Source of the DNA: Flavobacterium sp. ACN2
GTDB taxonomy: Bacteria; Bacteroidota; Bacteroidia; Flavobacteriales; Flavobacteriaceae
Direction: 5' to 3'
Length of the DNA stretch: 64,000 nucleotides
Assembly (NCBI RefSeq): GCF_002303885.1
Contig: NZ_MRCM01000013.1
Location: 104,144 to 168,143 of the forward strand
The position numbers were made by a program, and so were the translations under genes. Of this stretch, positions 1 through 8,909 are shown in pieces. The notes under the pieces were generated by a model. That model did no database searches, was not told the origin of the DNA, and worked only from the letters and a program-made list of their open reading frames with translations. Position 1 is the first letter of the stretch; each line of letters starts with the position of its first letter.

Positions 1-8
1 TTAAAGTG

Positions 9-16
9 TATATTTG
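9..16 (+). promoter_or_regulatory. -7 promoter element (TATATTTG)
   Basis: Exact match to the Bacteroidota -7 consensus TAnnTTTG, 17 bases before the ATG of the hybrid kinase. The -33 region lies outside the window. It implies a leader of only about 14 nt and supports the ATG at 34. Confidence 0.6.
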
Positions 17-33
17 ATCAAACTAGCCGATTG

Positions 34-2217
34 ATGCCCCAAAAACGGATTTTGTTACTTTTACTCTTGATTCTGAATTGCTTTGCCAATTCGGCAATCG
101 CGCAATCTAATTGTAATCTGGATCCTAAAATTGATAAGACTGTTAAGAAAGCACTTTTAAATTTTAGAGAATCTAATTTCGAAAAATCACTTATCTATTC
201 TAGAGCAGCCTTAAATGCGGCAACAGTACTAAAAGATTACTGTCTTACTGCTCGTTCCTATAATATTATCGCGGCCAACTATAATGAATTGGCAGAGTTT
301 GATAAAGCGATTTTCTTCTACAAAAAAGGGCTGTATTATGCCAATAAAACCGATAACGATTCTATAAAATGTCTTCTCTATAATAATTTAGGGAATATGT
401 ATTGTTTCGAAAAGAAACAGTTTGATGAAGGAATCCGTAATTATAAAAAAGCAGTTGCTTATGCTTTGAAAATTAATGATTTGAAAGAGGTGTATTTTAC
501 CAATGTCAATATTGCTTGGGCGTATTTTGATATTGGAAACTTCAATCAAGGGCATCTTTTTTTGAAATATGTTAATAGCACGAAATTAAAATATAACGAC
601 GGATCGACAGAAGTTATAGTAGATATGCTGAACGGTATTTATGCTAGCCATAAAAATGATTACAAGGCTGCAAATGCCTATTTTTTGAGTGCTATTGAAT
701 CTGGAAAAAAATGTCAAGAAAAAACAGATTTGGCACATGCTTATTTAGAATATGCCCATTTCCTAAATAAAATAGATAAGAACAAAGAGGCTTACGAAGC
801 ACTTGTTAATCATTATAATCTTTCTGATAATTTATATGATGTTAAAAAACTGAAAAAGGCTTCTCAAGCAGGTTTAAGTCTAGAATTGGATGAATATAGA
901 AGGCAGATTGATAAAGTTGAAGGGGAAAAAGTAGAGCAATCTCAAAGTTTAAGAAAATCAAAAATCATTGTCATTCTTTTTATTTTGATTTCGCTGATTC
1001 TTTTAATTTTAATCGTCACACTGATAAAGAATATCAGATACAAGAAAAAACATAATTTAGAGCTTCTTAAAGCGAAAGAAATTGCAGAAGAAGCCTCTTT
1101 ACTCAAAACGCAATTTATATCGACCATAAGCCACGAATTGCGCACTCCGCTTTATGGAGTTGTAGGAATCACCAATATGCTGCTCGAAGAACATAAAGAA
1201 ATTTCGAGAAGCCAGCATTTAAGTTCCTTAAAATTTTCTGCGAGATATCTATTGTCTCTCGTAAATGATATTTTGCAGATTAACAAAATTGAAGAGAACA
1301 AAATTGTATTGGAGAATCTGACTTTTAATATTTCTGATGAAATTACGGTAATTAAGAATTCGCTTTCTTTTCTTTCACAGAAGAATAATAATAGTATTTC
1401 TATTGATATTGATTCTCATATTCCAGAATATTTAATTGGAGATAAATTGCGCTTGGCTCAGATCTTAATGAATTTGGTCAGCAATGCCTTGAAATTTACC
1501 AAAGACGGACAAGTTGAAATTATAGTAAAACTGAATAAAGTAGAAGGAAAGCTCCATTATTTAGATTTCTTGATAAAAGACAACGGAATCGGAATTGCGG
1601 CTGTAGATCAGAATAAGATTTTTGAAAAATTTGTTCAAGTTGGCCGTAAAGACGAAGATTATCAAGGTACAGGATTGGGGCTTAGTATTGTAAAAAGGCT
1701 TTTAGGGCTTTTTGGAAGCACCATTACTCTAGATAGCGATTTAGGTAAAGGAACTTCATTTTCGTTTACCATTGCTTTTGAGCATGATTTAGCCAAAACG
1801 AAAAGTATTATTGATGAGATTGAAGTTGATTTGACTTCGAGCGAAGTTTATAAAATTCTAGTTGTTGAAGACAATTTGATTAATCAGCTTGTTACCAAAA
1901 AGATTATCGAAAAAAATAATTATTCCTGTAAAGTAGTCGATGATGGTTTTGCAGCTCTTAAAGCCTTAGAAAACGATACGTTCGATCTAATTTTAATGGA
2001 TATTAATATGCCTTTAATGAACGGATTTGAAACCACCAAACGAATACGTCTTCAAGGTATAGAAACTCCTATTGTCGCTTTGACGGCTTTTGATAAAGAT
2101 GAAATTACAGATGAGGCGATTTCATCTGGGATGAATGATATTATTATTAAACCTTTTGAACCGGTTAAATTATTTAAAATAATCAATTTCCTTATAAAAG
2201 AAAAAAACGCTGTTTAG
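34..2217 (+). CDS. TPR-containing hybrid sensor histidine kinase/response regulator
   Basis: A 727-aa membrane sensor kinase. A signal peptide (about 1-24) is followed by a periplasmic TPR region (about 35-280), one transmembrane helix (about 309-331), a HisKA domain with SHELRTP (His367), a HATPase domain (N box NLVSNALKF near 480, G1 DNGIGIA near 516, G2 GTGLGLS near 546) and a C-terminal receiver (EDN near 612, phosphoacceptor Asp656 in LMDINMP, Lys706). All catalytic residues are present, so it should autophosphorylate and pass phosphate to its own receiver. There is no DNA-binding domain, so a separate output protein is expected. A TTG three bases upstream is in frame, but the ATG fits the -7 box better. 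The signal is not deducible; TPR sensors of this type are common in Flavobacterium. Confidence 0.9.
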   Translation: MPQKRILLLLLLILNCFANSAIAQSNCNLDPKIDKTVKKALLNFRESNFEKSLIYSRAALNAATVLKDYCLTARSYNIIAANYNELAEFDKAIFFYKKGLYYANKTDNDSIKCLLYNNLGNMYCFEKKQFDEGIRNYKKAVAYALKINDLKEVYFTNVNIAWAYFDIGNFNQGHLFLKYVNSTKLKYNDGSTEVIVDMLNGIYASHKNDYKAANAYFLSAIESGKKCQEKTDLAHAYLEYAHFLNKIDKNKEAYEALVNHYNLSDNLYDVKKLKKASQAGLSLELDEYRRQIDKVEGEKVEQSQSLRKSKIIVILFILISLILLILIVTLIKNIRYKKKHNLELLKAKEIAEEASLLKTQFISTISHELRTPLYGVVGITNMLLEEHKEISRSQHLSSLKFSARYLLSLVNDILQINKIEENKIVLENLTFNISDEITVIKNSLSFLSQKNNNSISIDIDSHIPEYLIGDKLRLAQILMNLVSNALKFTKDGQVEIIVKLNKVEGKLHYLDFLIKDNGIGIAAVDQNKIFEKFVQVGRKDEDYQGTGLGLSIVKRLLGLFGSTITLDSDLGKGTSFSFTIAFEHDLAKTKSIIDEIEVDLTSSEVYKILVVEDNLINQLVTKKIIEKNNYSCKVVDDGFAALKALENDTFDLILMDINMPLMNGFETTKRIRLQGIETPIVALTAFDKDEITDEAISSGMNDIIIKPFEPVKLFKIINFLIKEKNAV

Positions 2218-2231
2218 TACCAGCGTTTTTT
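2202..2231. terminator. Bidirectional terminator containing both stop codons
   Basis: Perfect 11-bp stem AAAAAACGCTG / CAGCGTTTTTT (2202-2212 and 2221-2231) around the loop TTTAGTAC. The A-tract on one side and T-tract on the other make it an intrinsic terminator in both directions. The loop holds the overlapping stops of the convergent kinase (TAG 2215-2217) and helicase (TAA, complement of 2214-2216). Confidence 0.85.
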
Positions 2232-3461
2232 GTTTTTCTTAGCGTTTGTTGACTTTCTCGATTTGTGAGCTCCGCCACTTCTGTTTGAGCTTTTAGGTTT
2301 TTCTCCGGCTTCTGGACTTCCAGAATGCCATTGATACGGATGATCAGCAATCGTTTTTACGTCAACTTTTATTAATTTTTGAATGTCTTTCCAATATGGA
2401 AGTTCATCTTTTCCGCAGAAAGAAATTGCGATTCCGCCATTTCCTGCACGACCTGTACGGCCAATTCGGTGAACGTACGTTTCTGGAATATTTGGTAAGT
2501 CAAAATTGATTACATAAGGCAATTGCTCGATGTCAATTCCTCGTGCAGCAATATCGGTTGCAACCAAAACTCCAACTTCTTTGTTTTTGAAAGCATCTAG
2601 AACTCTTTGTCTTGCGTTTTGCGATTTATCTCCGTGAATGGCTTCTGCAGGAATATCTTTTTTGCGAAGCGCTTTTACCACATTATCTGCGCCATGTTTT
2701 GTTCTCGAGAAAACAAGTACGTTCGATAAATTTTCTTCTTTAATTAAATTGTATAGCAAGTTTCTTTTTTCTGTTTTATCAACAAAATAAATGCGTTGTT
2801 CTACATTTTCTGCTGTAGAAGAGACTGGAGAAACTTCAACTTTTTCTGGATCTTGAAGAAACATTTCTGCCAATTCGCGAATTGCAATTGGCATTGTTGC
2901 AGAGAAAAGTAACGTTTGTCTGTTTTTAGGAGTCAGTTTTACGATTTTTTTGACATCGTTTATAAAACCCATATCCAGCATTTGATCGGCTTCATCTAGC
3001 ACTAAAGTGTGTAAATGATTTAAATCAAGAAAACCTTGTTTATGAAGGTCTAATAAACGTCCTGGAGTGGCAACTAAAATATCAACTCCGTTTTTTAAAG
3101 TATCTACTTGCGGATTTTGAGAAACTCCTCCAAAAATAGTCAGCTGCGTTAAGTTGGTATATTTTGCATAAGTGTCAAAACTTTGACCGATCTGCACTGC
3201 TAGTTCGCGAGTAGGCGTAACCACAAGTGCACGGATCACTTTTGCTTTTTTTGATGAACCGACAATTCGGTGTAATTGATGTATGATTGGAATAGCAAAT
3301 GCTGCCGTTTTTCCTGTTCCTGTCTGTGCACAGCCAATTAAATCACGGCCTTCTAATACAATCGGAATTGATTTTTCCTGAATTGGGGTCGGATTTAAGT
3401 AGCCTTCTTCAAATACGGCTTTTTGTATACTTTTTGAAAGTGATAGATCTTCGAATAACAT
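2214..3461 (-). CDS. DEAD-box ATP-dependent RNA helicase, RhlE-like
   Basis: A 415-aa cytoplasmic RNA helicase that unwinds short RNA duplexes in ribosome assembly or RNA turnover. Visible motifs: Q motif PTPIQEKSIP, Walker A AQTGTGKT (45-52), PTREL, DEAD (156-159), SAT (about 187), and HRIGRTGR (about 331-338). A basic Gly/Ser/Lys-rich tail ends in KKNKKRWY, typical of RhlE/CsdA-like proteins. The frame stays open to 3560, but a -7 element at 3507-3514 would lie inside that extension. The protein family starts at MLFEDLSLS, so the ATG at 3461 is chosen. It is convergent with the kinase and overlaps it by 3 bases. Confidence 0.92.
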   Translation of the reverse strand: MLFEDLSLSKSIQKAVFEEGYLNPTPIQEKSIPIVLEGRDLIGCAQTGTGKTAAFAIPIIHQLHRIVGSSKKAKVIRALVVTPTRELAVQIGQSFDTYAKYTNLTQLTIFGGVSQNPQVDTLKNGVDILVATPGRLLDLHKQGFLDLNHLHTLVLDEADQMLDMGFINDVKKIVKLTPKNRQTLLFSATMPIAIRELAEMFLQDPEKVEVSPVSSTAENVEQRIYFVDKTEKRNLLYNLIKEENLSNVLVFSRTKHGADNVVKALRKKDIPAEAIHGDKSQNARQRVLDAFKNKEVGVLVATDIAARGIDIEQLPYVINFDLPNIPETYVHRIGRTGRAGNGGIAISFCGKDELPYWKDIQKLIKVDVKTIADHPYQWHSGSPEAGEKPKSSNRSGGAHKSRKSTNAKKNKKRWY

Positions 3462-3506
3462 ATCTTTGGTATTTAGTATTTCAGTTTTAATAACTAAAAT
3501 GCTGTG

Positions 3507-3514
3507 CAAAGATA
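3507..3514 (-). promoter_or_regulatory. -7 promoter element (TATCTTTG)
   Basis: Exact TAnnTTTG match on the minus strand, 45 bases upstream of the helicase ATG at 3461. No clear -33 element is seen. It decides the start codon, because the longer open frame would begin upstream of transcription. Confidence 0.55.
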
Positions 3515-3597
3515 TGTTTATTCGTTCAATCGTTTGTTTGAATTTGCTTTTATTTGGCAAATAGGCCTTATGGCATAGCCCAATAGGGCATTTAAAA

Positions 3598-4635
3598 TCA
3601 AGCCGGTTCGATGTTTGCTTTGATAAAATCGGTAATTAAATAACCAATCAATTTGCCGATTAAATTATTGTTTGGAGAATTATCTAAATCTGGCGCTCCT
3701 TCGCAGATATGCAGATATGCAGCATGTTTATGTTCGCCAAAGAAAGAAACAAATTGTCTTAGTTCTTCAACAGAGAAACCGCTGATAGTCATGGCGCTAC
3801 TGGCAATGTTTGGAATTGCATCAAGATCAATTTCAATTCCGAAAGCATCACTTTTAATAAAATCCAAAGCGGTAATCATTTCGCGATTAAAATCTTTTTC
3901 TTTTCTAATGTTGACACTGTCGTAAGTATTGTATCGAACGCGGTCTTCCAATTTTTTTATAATATCTAAAACACTTTTTGAAGTATAATTTTCGTGAAGG
4001 CCAAAAATGAAGTATTTCTTTAAAAAACCTTCTTCGTAAGCATATGAAAATCCATTTCCGCTATGGCGGCCTTCTAAAATTCTAAAATCAGAATGCGCAT
4101 CAAAATTGATTGCATTTATTGGTTTTCCTTTCGCAAGAGCGGCACCTTTAATATTTCCGTAGGCATTATTGTGGCCTCCGCCAATAATAATTGGCGTTTT
4201 TCCAGCCTTGATTATAGTAAAGATGATGTGAGAGACTTCTTTGTCGATTTTTTCAACCAGCTGACTTAATTTTGAACGATCGTCAATGTCGTTAAAATCT
4301 AAGTTTTCTACCTGACGCATTTCGTCAGTAACATTAATATGTCCTAAAATAATAATGTTACTTCCTTTGCAAAAACGATTGTGCTGAATATTTGCAATGC
4401 TTTTTATAGCAGATTGCCATGCAGAAGCGGCTCCAGGCCTTCCGTAATTGGCGCGAACACCAATATCTTCGGGAATTCCTAGAAGCACATATTTAGCTTC
4501 ACTTTCTTTAATAAAATTAATCTTATCAATTCCTGGCGGAATGACAATCATTTTTTCTCCGAACTTTATTTCACCACTTCTGTGATTTGTGATTTTAGCT
4601 AAATCATTTATAGTGAATGGGATTAATTTTTCCAT
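3598..4635 (-). CDS. hutG: Formimidoylglutamase (arginase/ureohydrolase family)
   Basis: A 345-aa binuclear metal hydrolase. The likely reaction is N-formimidoyl-L-glutamate to glutamate plus formamide, the last step of histidine degradation. Metal-binding motifs are visible: GGGHNN (His155), DAHSD (about 179-183) and IDLDA (about 269). The first motif differs from the usual GGDHS, and the third is a shortened form of SxDxDxxDP. The formimidoylglutamase assignment rests partly on hutI lying 1.8 kb away on the same strand; two unrelated genes separate them, so they are not one operon. Another ureohydrolase activity (agmatinase or arginase) cannot be excluded from sequence alone. hutH and hutU are not in the window. 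Confidence 0.75.
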   Translation of the reverse strand: MEKLIPFTINDLAKITNHRSGEIKFGEKMIVIPPGIDKINFIKESEAKYVLLGIPEDIGVRANYGRPGAASAWQSAIKSIANIQHNRFCKGSNIIILGHINVTDEMRQVENLDFNDIDDRSKLSQLVEKIDKEVSHIIFTIIKAGKTPIIIGGGHNNAYGNIKGAALAKGKPINAINFDAHSDFRILEGRHSGNGFSYAYEEGFLKKYFIFGLHENYTSKSVLDIIKKLEDRVRYNTYDSVNIRKEKDFNREMITALDFIKSDAFGIEIDLDAIPNIASSAMTISGFSVEELRQFVSFFGEHKHAAYLHICEGAPDLDNSPNNNLIGKLIGYLITDFIKANIEPA

Positions 4636-4652
4636 GAAAAAAATTTATTTTC

Positions 4653-4660
4653 CAAAAATA
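4653..4660 (-). promoter_or_regulatory. -7 promoter element for hutG (TATTTTTG)
   Basis: TAnnTTTG match on the minus strand 17 bases before the hutG ATG. No -33 element is obvious. The divergent element at 4703 shares the same 98-bp intergenic space. Confidence 0.5.
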
Positions 4661-4702
4661 ATATAATTGTAGAAACTTACGTTATTACCTTATATTAATT
4701 CT

Positions 4703-4710
4703 TAAATTTG
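4703..4710 (+). promoter_or_regulatory. -7 promoter element (TAAATTTG)
   Basis: TAnnTTTG match 23 bases before the ATG of the coiled-coil membrane protein, back to back with the hutG element. No clear -33 element. Confidence 0.5.
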
Positions 4711-4733
4711 TTATTAAAGAAAATTATTTAAAT

Positions 4734-5612
4734 ATGGAAAACCCAAAGAACAACAATTCAAGTCTAAAGGCGGTAATCGCAGTTTTAGCAGTCCTACTGA
4801 TCGGTAGCTTAGTGTATATTTTTAAATTATCTTCTGATACAGAGGTGGTTAAGACTGAACTTACAACAACCTTGACTGAGAAAGAATCTGTAATGAAAGA
4901 TTTACAGGAGTTAAAAGCGACTTATGATGCTGCAATTGCTGAAAACACTTCTATGTCTGACGAATTAATCCAAGAAAGAGACAAAGTTGTGGCTTTGATG
5001 GATGATTTGAACAAGTCTAAAGGAGATGTTTCTAAATACAGATCTCAAGTTCAAGCAATGCAGAGTAAAATGAAAACTTTAGTTGCTGAAAACGATGAGT
5101 TGAAAAAACAAAATGGTGTTTTAACAACTCAAAGAGATAGTACAATTGTAGTTTTAGGAGAGTCTAAAAAGTATAATGAAGTATTAGTTGGTCAAAACGA
5201 AGAGTTAGCTAAAACTGTAGAAAAAGGATCTAAATTATCTGTTTTAAATACTAAAACTTCAGCTTACAAATTGAAAAGCTCTGGAAAACAAATCGAAACT
5301 GATAAAGCAAGTCGTGCTGATGTTTTGAAAGTTAGTTTTACAATTGCTGAAAATCAAATTGCAAAATCTGGAGACAAAACGTATTATGTTCAAGTTATCG
5401 ATGCTAAAAACAATGTTTTAGGCGAAAAGAAAACTGAAAGTTTTGGAGAAAACACATTAACTTATAGCTTTAAAACTACAGTGAAATACGAAAATAAAAC
5501 TGTACAAGTTAGTGAAGATCTTCCAGGAAAAGATTTTGCTAAAGGAACTTATTTTATTAATGTTTTTGATAATGATGAGTTAGTTTCTAAAACTAGTTTT
5601 AGTTTAAGATAA
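4734..5612 (+). CDS. Membrane-anchored coiled-coil protein of unknown function
   Basis: A 292-aa protein with an N-terminal signal-anchor (about 12-30, AVIAVLAVLLIGSLVYIF). A long Glu/Lys/Gln-rich heptad region (about 36-180) is predicted as coiled coil, and a beta-rich C-terminal domain (about 190-292) ends in TSFSLR. The layout suggests a periplasmic protein tethered to the inner membrane that could span towards the envelope. I recall similar Flavobacteriia proteins carrying uninformative names; no enzymatic motif is visible. It has its own -7 element and a strong terminator, so it is probably monocistronic. Confidence 0.8.
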   Translation: MENPKNNNSSLKAVIAVLAVLLIGSLVYIFKLSSDTEVVKTELTTTLTEKESVMKDLQELKATYDAAIAENTSMSDELIQERDKVVALMDDLNKSKGDVSKYRSQVQAMQSKMKTLVAENDELKKQNGVLTTQRDSTIVVLGESKKYNEVLVGQNEELAKTVEKGSKLSVLNTKTSAYKLKSSGKQIETDKASRADVLKVSFTIAENQIAKSGDKTYYVQVIDAKNNVLGEKKTESFGENTLTYSFKTTVKYENKTVQVSEDLPGKDFAKGTYFINVFDNDELVSKTSFSLR

Positions 5613-5646
5613 GGAGCCTTAGGGATACAATACCACTTAAGATATT

Positions 5647-5678
5647 AAAGGTCTGTGATTTTTCACAGGCCTTTTTTT
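5647..5678 (+). terminator. Intrinsic terminator
   Basis: Stem AAAGGTCTGTGA / TCACAGGCCTTT (12 bp, one G-T wobble) with a 4-5 nt T loop, followed by a run of seven T. It lies 35 nt after the stop of the coiled-coil protein gene. Confidence 0.85.
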
Positions 5679-5729
5679 ATGGGATAATGTGTGGTGATTT
5701 TTTCAATTTAATCTGTATATATCTGCCAT

Positions 5730-5832
5730 AATCTTTTTACATCTGCGTGAAACATTTTGCGCATAGATTTTTTTTTACGCAGATGTAAAAAGATTTTGGT
5801 TGATCTAAATTAGATTTTGCAGATTAGATCAA
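5730..5832. repeat. Palindromic intergenic element with ACGCAGAT core
   Basis: A perfect 19-bp inverted repeat (5730-5748 and 5777-5795; arms contain ACATCTGCGT / ACGCAGATGT) around 28 nt. A second, smaller inverted repeat follows (TTGATCTAA 5800-5808 / TTAGATCAA 5824-5832). A relative lies at 58716-58836 and shares the motif ACGCAGAT. It is non-coding and resembles a REP/MITE-like dispersed element. Confidence 0.6.
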
Positions 5833-5866
5833 ATTATTTTAGTAAGTATGCTTCTTTAACTAGAAT

Positions 5867-6271
5867 CTATTCGTTGGTGGTTGCTTGTAAAAATAGCAAT
5901 TGATTGCGAAATTGCAATAATGCATTATGTTGTATATCAATCTGATTTTGAAAAGTACCAATATTGCTTTTAGTATAATTTTGATTATTTTTTAATTCCT
6001 CATAAACTTTATCAGATAAATCTTTTTCAAAACCTTGTTTATACATATCCAATAAACGTTGAAAAGTTATGTCAGGATAAATAAAATGTTCAGCTCCATT
6101 ATTATCGTCTATGTATTTTTGCAGAAGAGATTGAACTTCTAAATGAAGTTTTTGTGTGGTTAGAAAAATACCTAACAAATTATTTCTTTCTTCATCAGGT
6201 TTTGAGTGAAAAGTTTTCTTATATGTTAACCAAGCAATAAGAAGTCCTGCTATACCTATAAAGATTTCCAT
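5867..6271 (-). CDS. Hypothetical membrane-anchored protein
   Basis: A 134-aa protein with a single N-terminal transmembrane helix (about 2-17, EIFIGIAGLLIAWLTY). The rest is helical and polar, rich in Gln, Asn, Leu and Lys (for example TTQKLHLEVQSLLQKY). No known domain was recognised. It stands alone on the minus strand between a palindromic element and the hutI terminator. Lack of an obvious promoter motif and of a recognised family keeps confidence moderate. Confidence 0.65.
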   Translation of the reverse strand: MEIFIGIAGLLIAWLTYKKTFHSKPDEERNNLLGIFLTTQKLHLEVQSLLQKYIDDNNGAEHFIYPDITFQRLLDMYKQGFEKDLSDKVYEELKNNQNYTKSNIGTFQNQIDIQHNALLQFRNQLLFLQATTNE

Positions 6272-6296
6272 ATTTGTTTTTGTTCAAATATAGTAA

Positions 6297-6325
6297 ATAA
6301 AAAAGCCTCTAATTAAAGAGACTTT
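6297..6325 (-). terminator. Intrinsic terminator downstream of hutI
   Basis: On the minus strand the stem AAGTCTCT / AGAGGCTT (one G-T wobble) with loop TTAATT is followed by a T-run (A-run on the plus strand at 6297-6304). It lies about 90 nt past the hutI stop. Confidence 0.65.
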
Positions 6326-6412
6326 CATTTCATATTGTTGCATTTTAAGTTTGTCCTTTGTTTGATGTAAAGTGGGTATCTTACCTTATTTTATTCCATT
6401 TCACCCACTGAA

Positions 6413-7651
6413 TTATTTTAAAATTTTTCCTTCTGCGAAAACAGATTCGATAAGATTGCTTCCAAAAGCGTAAGGAATTTGGTAATAAGAGGAAATAGGT
6501 TTTGTTAGAATCAGATTGGCTTTTTTGCCTTTTGTGATACTTCCGTGTGTTTCTGAAAGTCCCATTGCGTAGGCGCCGTTTATTGTTGCTGCATTAATCG
6601 CTTCTTCTGGCGTCATTTTCATTTTGATGCAAGCTGTTGCTACAACAAAATTCATATTTCCTGATGGAGTAGAGCCAGGGTTGAAATCTGTTGCTAACGC
6701 TAAAGGTAAACCTGCTTTTATCATTTCGCGTGCTGGTGTATACGGAATGCTTAAAAAATAAGAACAAGAAGGTAAAGCAACAGGCATTGTTTCGGTGTCT
6801 TTTAAGGCTTGAATATCTTCTGGATTCATAATTTCAAGATGATCTACAGAAAGGGCATTAAATTTAACGCCAGCCTGAATTCCGCCAATAGAATTAAATT
6901 GATTGACATGGATTTTCGGTTTCAAGCCAAATGCTAAACCTGCTTCCATTATTTTTTCGGTTTCTTCTACAGAAAAATAACCGCTTTCGCAGAAAACATC
7001 TACGTAATCAGCAAGCTTGTTTTTGGAAATTTCTGGCAGCATTTCGTTAATCATTTCGTCAAGATAGCCAGCTTTATCGTCTTTGTAATGTAAAGGAAAA
7101 GCATGTGCGCCTAGAAATGTCGCTTTGATGGCGATAGGATAGTTTTCTGCCAATTTTTTAATTACACGAAGCATCTTTAATTCTCCATCGACCGTCAAAC
7201 CGTAACCTGATTTAATTTCTACAGCTCCAGTTCCTAAATGCATTACTTCTTCCAGACGGATTTTAGATTGCTCATAAATTTCTTCTTCAGAAGTTTCGTT
7301 TAGTTTTTTAGCCGAATTTAAAATTCCACCACCACGATTGGCTATTTCTTCATAAGAAAGACCATTTATACGATCAACAAATTCCTGCTCGCGATTTCCT
7401 GCATAAACAATATGCGTGTGGCTGTCGCACCAAGACGGAAGAACAACTTTTCCAGTTGCATCAATAGTTTTATTAGCTTTGATTTCTGGAAGATTATCCA
7501 TTGAGCCGAAATCTTCAATTAAATTGTCTTTTAATACCAAAAAAGCATTTTTAATTGTTGGAAGTTTTGCCATTTCCGCACCCGAAACTTTAGTGATAGA
7601 AGTTTCGCGAACTTGTAATAACTCTTGTATGTTTATGATTAATGTTGTCAT
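6413..7651 (-). CDS. hutI: Imidazolonepropionase
   Basis: A 412-aa metal-dependent amidohydrolase that hydrolyses 4-imidazolone-5-propanoate to N-formimidoyl-L-glutamate, step three of histidine degradation. Visible family features: metal-binding HTHIVYAGNR near residue 77, KSGYGLTVDGELKMLRV, FLGAHAFP, KIHVNQF, and the metal Asp in ATDFNPGS. Length is normal for HutI. The open frame extends eight codons further (to 7675), but the ATG at 7651 (MTTLIINIQEL) fits family starts better. The product is the substrate of HutG, encoded downstream on the same strand. Confidence 0.92.
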   Translation of the reverse strand: MTTLIINIQELLQVRETSITKVSGAEMAKLPTIKNAFLVLKDNLIEDFGSMDNLPEIKANKTIDATGKVVLPSWCDSHTHIVYAGNREQEFVDRINGLSYEEIANRGGGILNSAKKLNETSEEEIYEQSKIRLEEVMHLGTGAVEIKSGYGLTVDGELKMLRVIKKLAENYPIAIKATFLGAHAFPLHYKDDKAGYLDEMINEMLPEISKNKLADYVDVFCESGYFSVEETEKIMEAGLAFGLKPKIHVNQFNSIGGIQAGVKFNALSVDHLEIMNPEDIQALKDTETMPVALPSCSYFLSIPYTPAREMIKAGLPLALATDFNPGSTPSGNMNFVVATACIKMKMTPEEAINAATINGAYAMGLSETHGSITKGKKANLILTKPISSYYQIPYAFGSNLIESVFAEGKILK

Positions 7652-7767
7652 CGTTGATGTTGTTATAAAACACAAAATTCACAAATTTTCACTTATTAAT
7701 GAATGAAAACTTATGAAATTTGTGTCAGATTGGAATTTGGAATTTTAAAAATTCAATATTATTATCT

Positions 7768-8820
7768 TTATTCAGAAACGGTAATTTCGAACATTTTGCT
7801 CCAGTTTTTACCCGTTACAAAAATAGTTTTAGTTTTAGGATTGTAAGCAATACCGTTTAAAACATCATCTTTTGTAATGTCTGTCATTGTTTTTCTTAAA
7901 TCAGATAAATTTAAAATGGCTTCAACTGCTCCTGAATTTGGATTTACGACAGCAATAGCATCTTTAAACCATACATTTGCATAGATTTTTCCATTGATCC
8001 ATTCGATTTCATTAACGGCTTTAATTTTAGATTCTCCCGAATAAACGTTGATATAATCAATCATTTTTTGAGTAGCAGGGTCAACTTTCCAAATTTTTTC
8101 AGTTCCATCAGTTTGATAAATGTGTTTTCCGTCATTTGTCATTCCCCAACCTTCAATATCTTTTTCATAATCAAAGGTTTTTTCAAGTTTTAAAGTCTTT
8201 GCGTCGTAAATGAAACCTTTTTTGTTTTTGTACGTTAGTTGGAACAATTTATCATTTATAAATGTAATTCCCTCTCCAAAATATTGCTGTTCAAGATCAA
8301 TTTGTTTGTAAACTTTTCCAGTTTTGTAATCGTATTTTTTTACAAAAGAAGCTCCTTCTTGTCCAGTGCTTTCATATAAAGTGTCTTTATAAAACTCTAA
8401 ACCTTCTGTAAAAGCTTTTTTGTCGTGAGGAAAAGTATTTACGACTTTATATTTTAATAATTTAGGCTCAATGTCTGAAACGACTTCAATTCTAGCAGTT
8501 GCGTCAGAAGAATCTCCGCCAAAATAAACTTTAGCTTTTAGGTATTGGTATCCTAATTTTTGATCTATTAATTCAAATCTAAAATTTGCAGCACCTTTTG
8601 TACCTCCAACTCTTTGGTCGTTTACGAAGTAGGCAACGCTGTCAATTTCTTTAGATTTTGGGTTTAAAATTCCAATATTAAGCGCTTCTTTTTGCGTAAG
8701 ATGAGCCGGAAAAGCAGAATCATCGATAGTAAATAAAGAATTTTCACCTTTATTTTTTTCTCCACATCCAACCAATGTGATTCCTAATAAAATGACAGCT
8801 AGGAAGTTATATTTTTTCAT
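7768..8820 (-). CDS. Glutaminyl-peptide cyclotransferase, lipoprotein (plant-type QC fold)
   Basis: A 350-aa predicted lipoprotein with signal MKKYNFLAVILLGITLVGC (lipobox LVGC, Cys19). The region from about 115 to 345 matches the plant/bacterial glutaminyl cyclase beta-propeller family: FPHDKKAFTEGLEF, YESTGQEGASFVKKYD, GEGITF, TDGTEKIWKVDP, EIEWINGKIYANVW, LNGIAYNPKTKTIFVTGKNW. Such enzymes convert N-terminal Gln to pyroglutamate. In Bacteroidota many exported proteins begin with Gln after signal cleavage, which suggests an envelope protein-maturation role. An N-terminal Ig-like segment (about 25-105) precedes the propeller. hutI follows 117 nt downstream and is probably separately transcribed. 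Confidence 0.85.
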   Translation of the reverse strand: MKKYNFLAVILLGITLVGCGEKNKGENSLFTIDDSAFPAHLTQKEALNIGILNPKSKEIDSVAYFVNDQRVGGTKGAANFRFELIDQKLGYQYLKAKVYFGGDSSDATARIEVVSDIEPKLLKYKVVNTFPHDKKAFTEGLEFYKDTLYESTGQEGASFVKKYDYKTGKVYKQIDLEQQYFGEGITFINDKLFQLTYKNKKGFIYDAKTLKLEKTFDYEKDIEGWGMTNDGKHIYQTDGTEKIWKVDPATQKMIDYINVYSGESKIKAVNEIEWINGKIYANVWFKDAIAVVNPNSGAVEAILNLSDLRKTMTDITKDDVLNGIAYNPKTKTIFVTGKNWSKMFEITVSE

Positions 8821-8875
8821 AGTTTAAAATTTGAATAAGGCAATATACGACGATATTTTTATTGCTGCAAAGGTC

Positions 8876-8905
8876 TTGCAAAAATATAAAAAGGTTGTAT
8901 ATTTG
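8876..8905 (+). promoter_or_regulatory. Promoter of the SRP RNA gene (-33 TTG, -7 TATATTTG)
   Basis: TTG at 8876-8878, a 19-nt spacer and TATATTTG at 8898-8905, a full match to the Bacteroidota sigma-A promoter. The predicted transcription start coincides with the 5' end of the SRP RNA near 8910. Confidence 0.85.
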
Positions 8906-8909
8906 CACC

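Noticed and set aside
3598..7651. A hutG-hutI operon
   Set aside because: The two genes share a strand, but a plus-strand gene with its own promoter and terminator and an unrelated minus-strand gene lie between them, and hutI has its own terminator.
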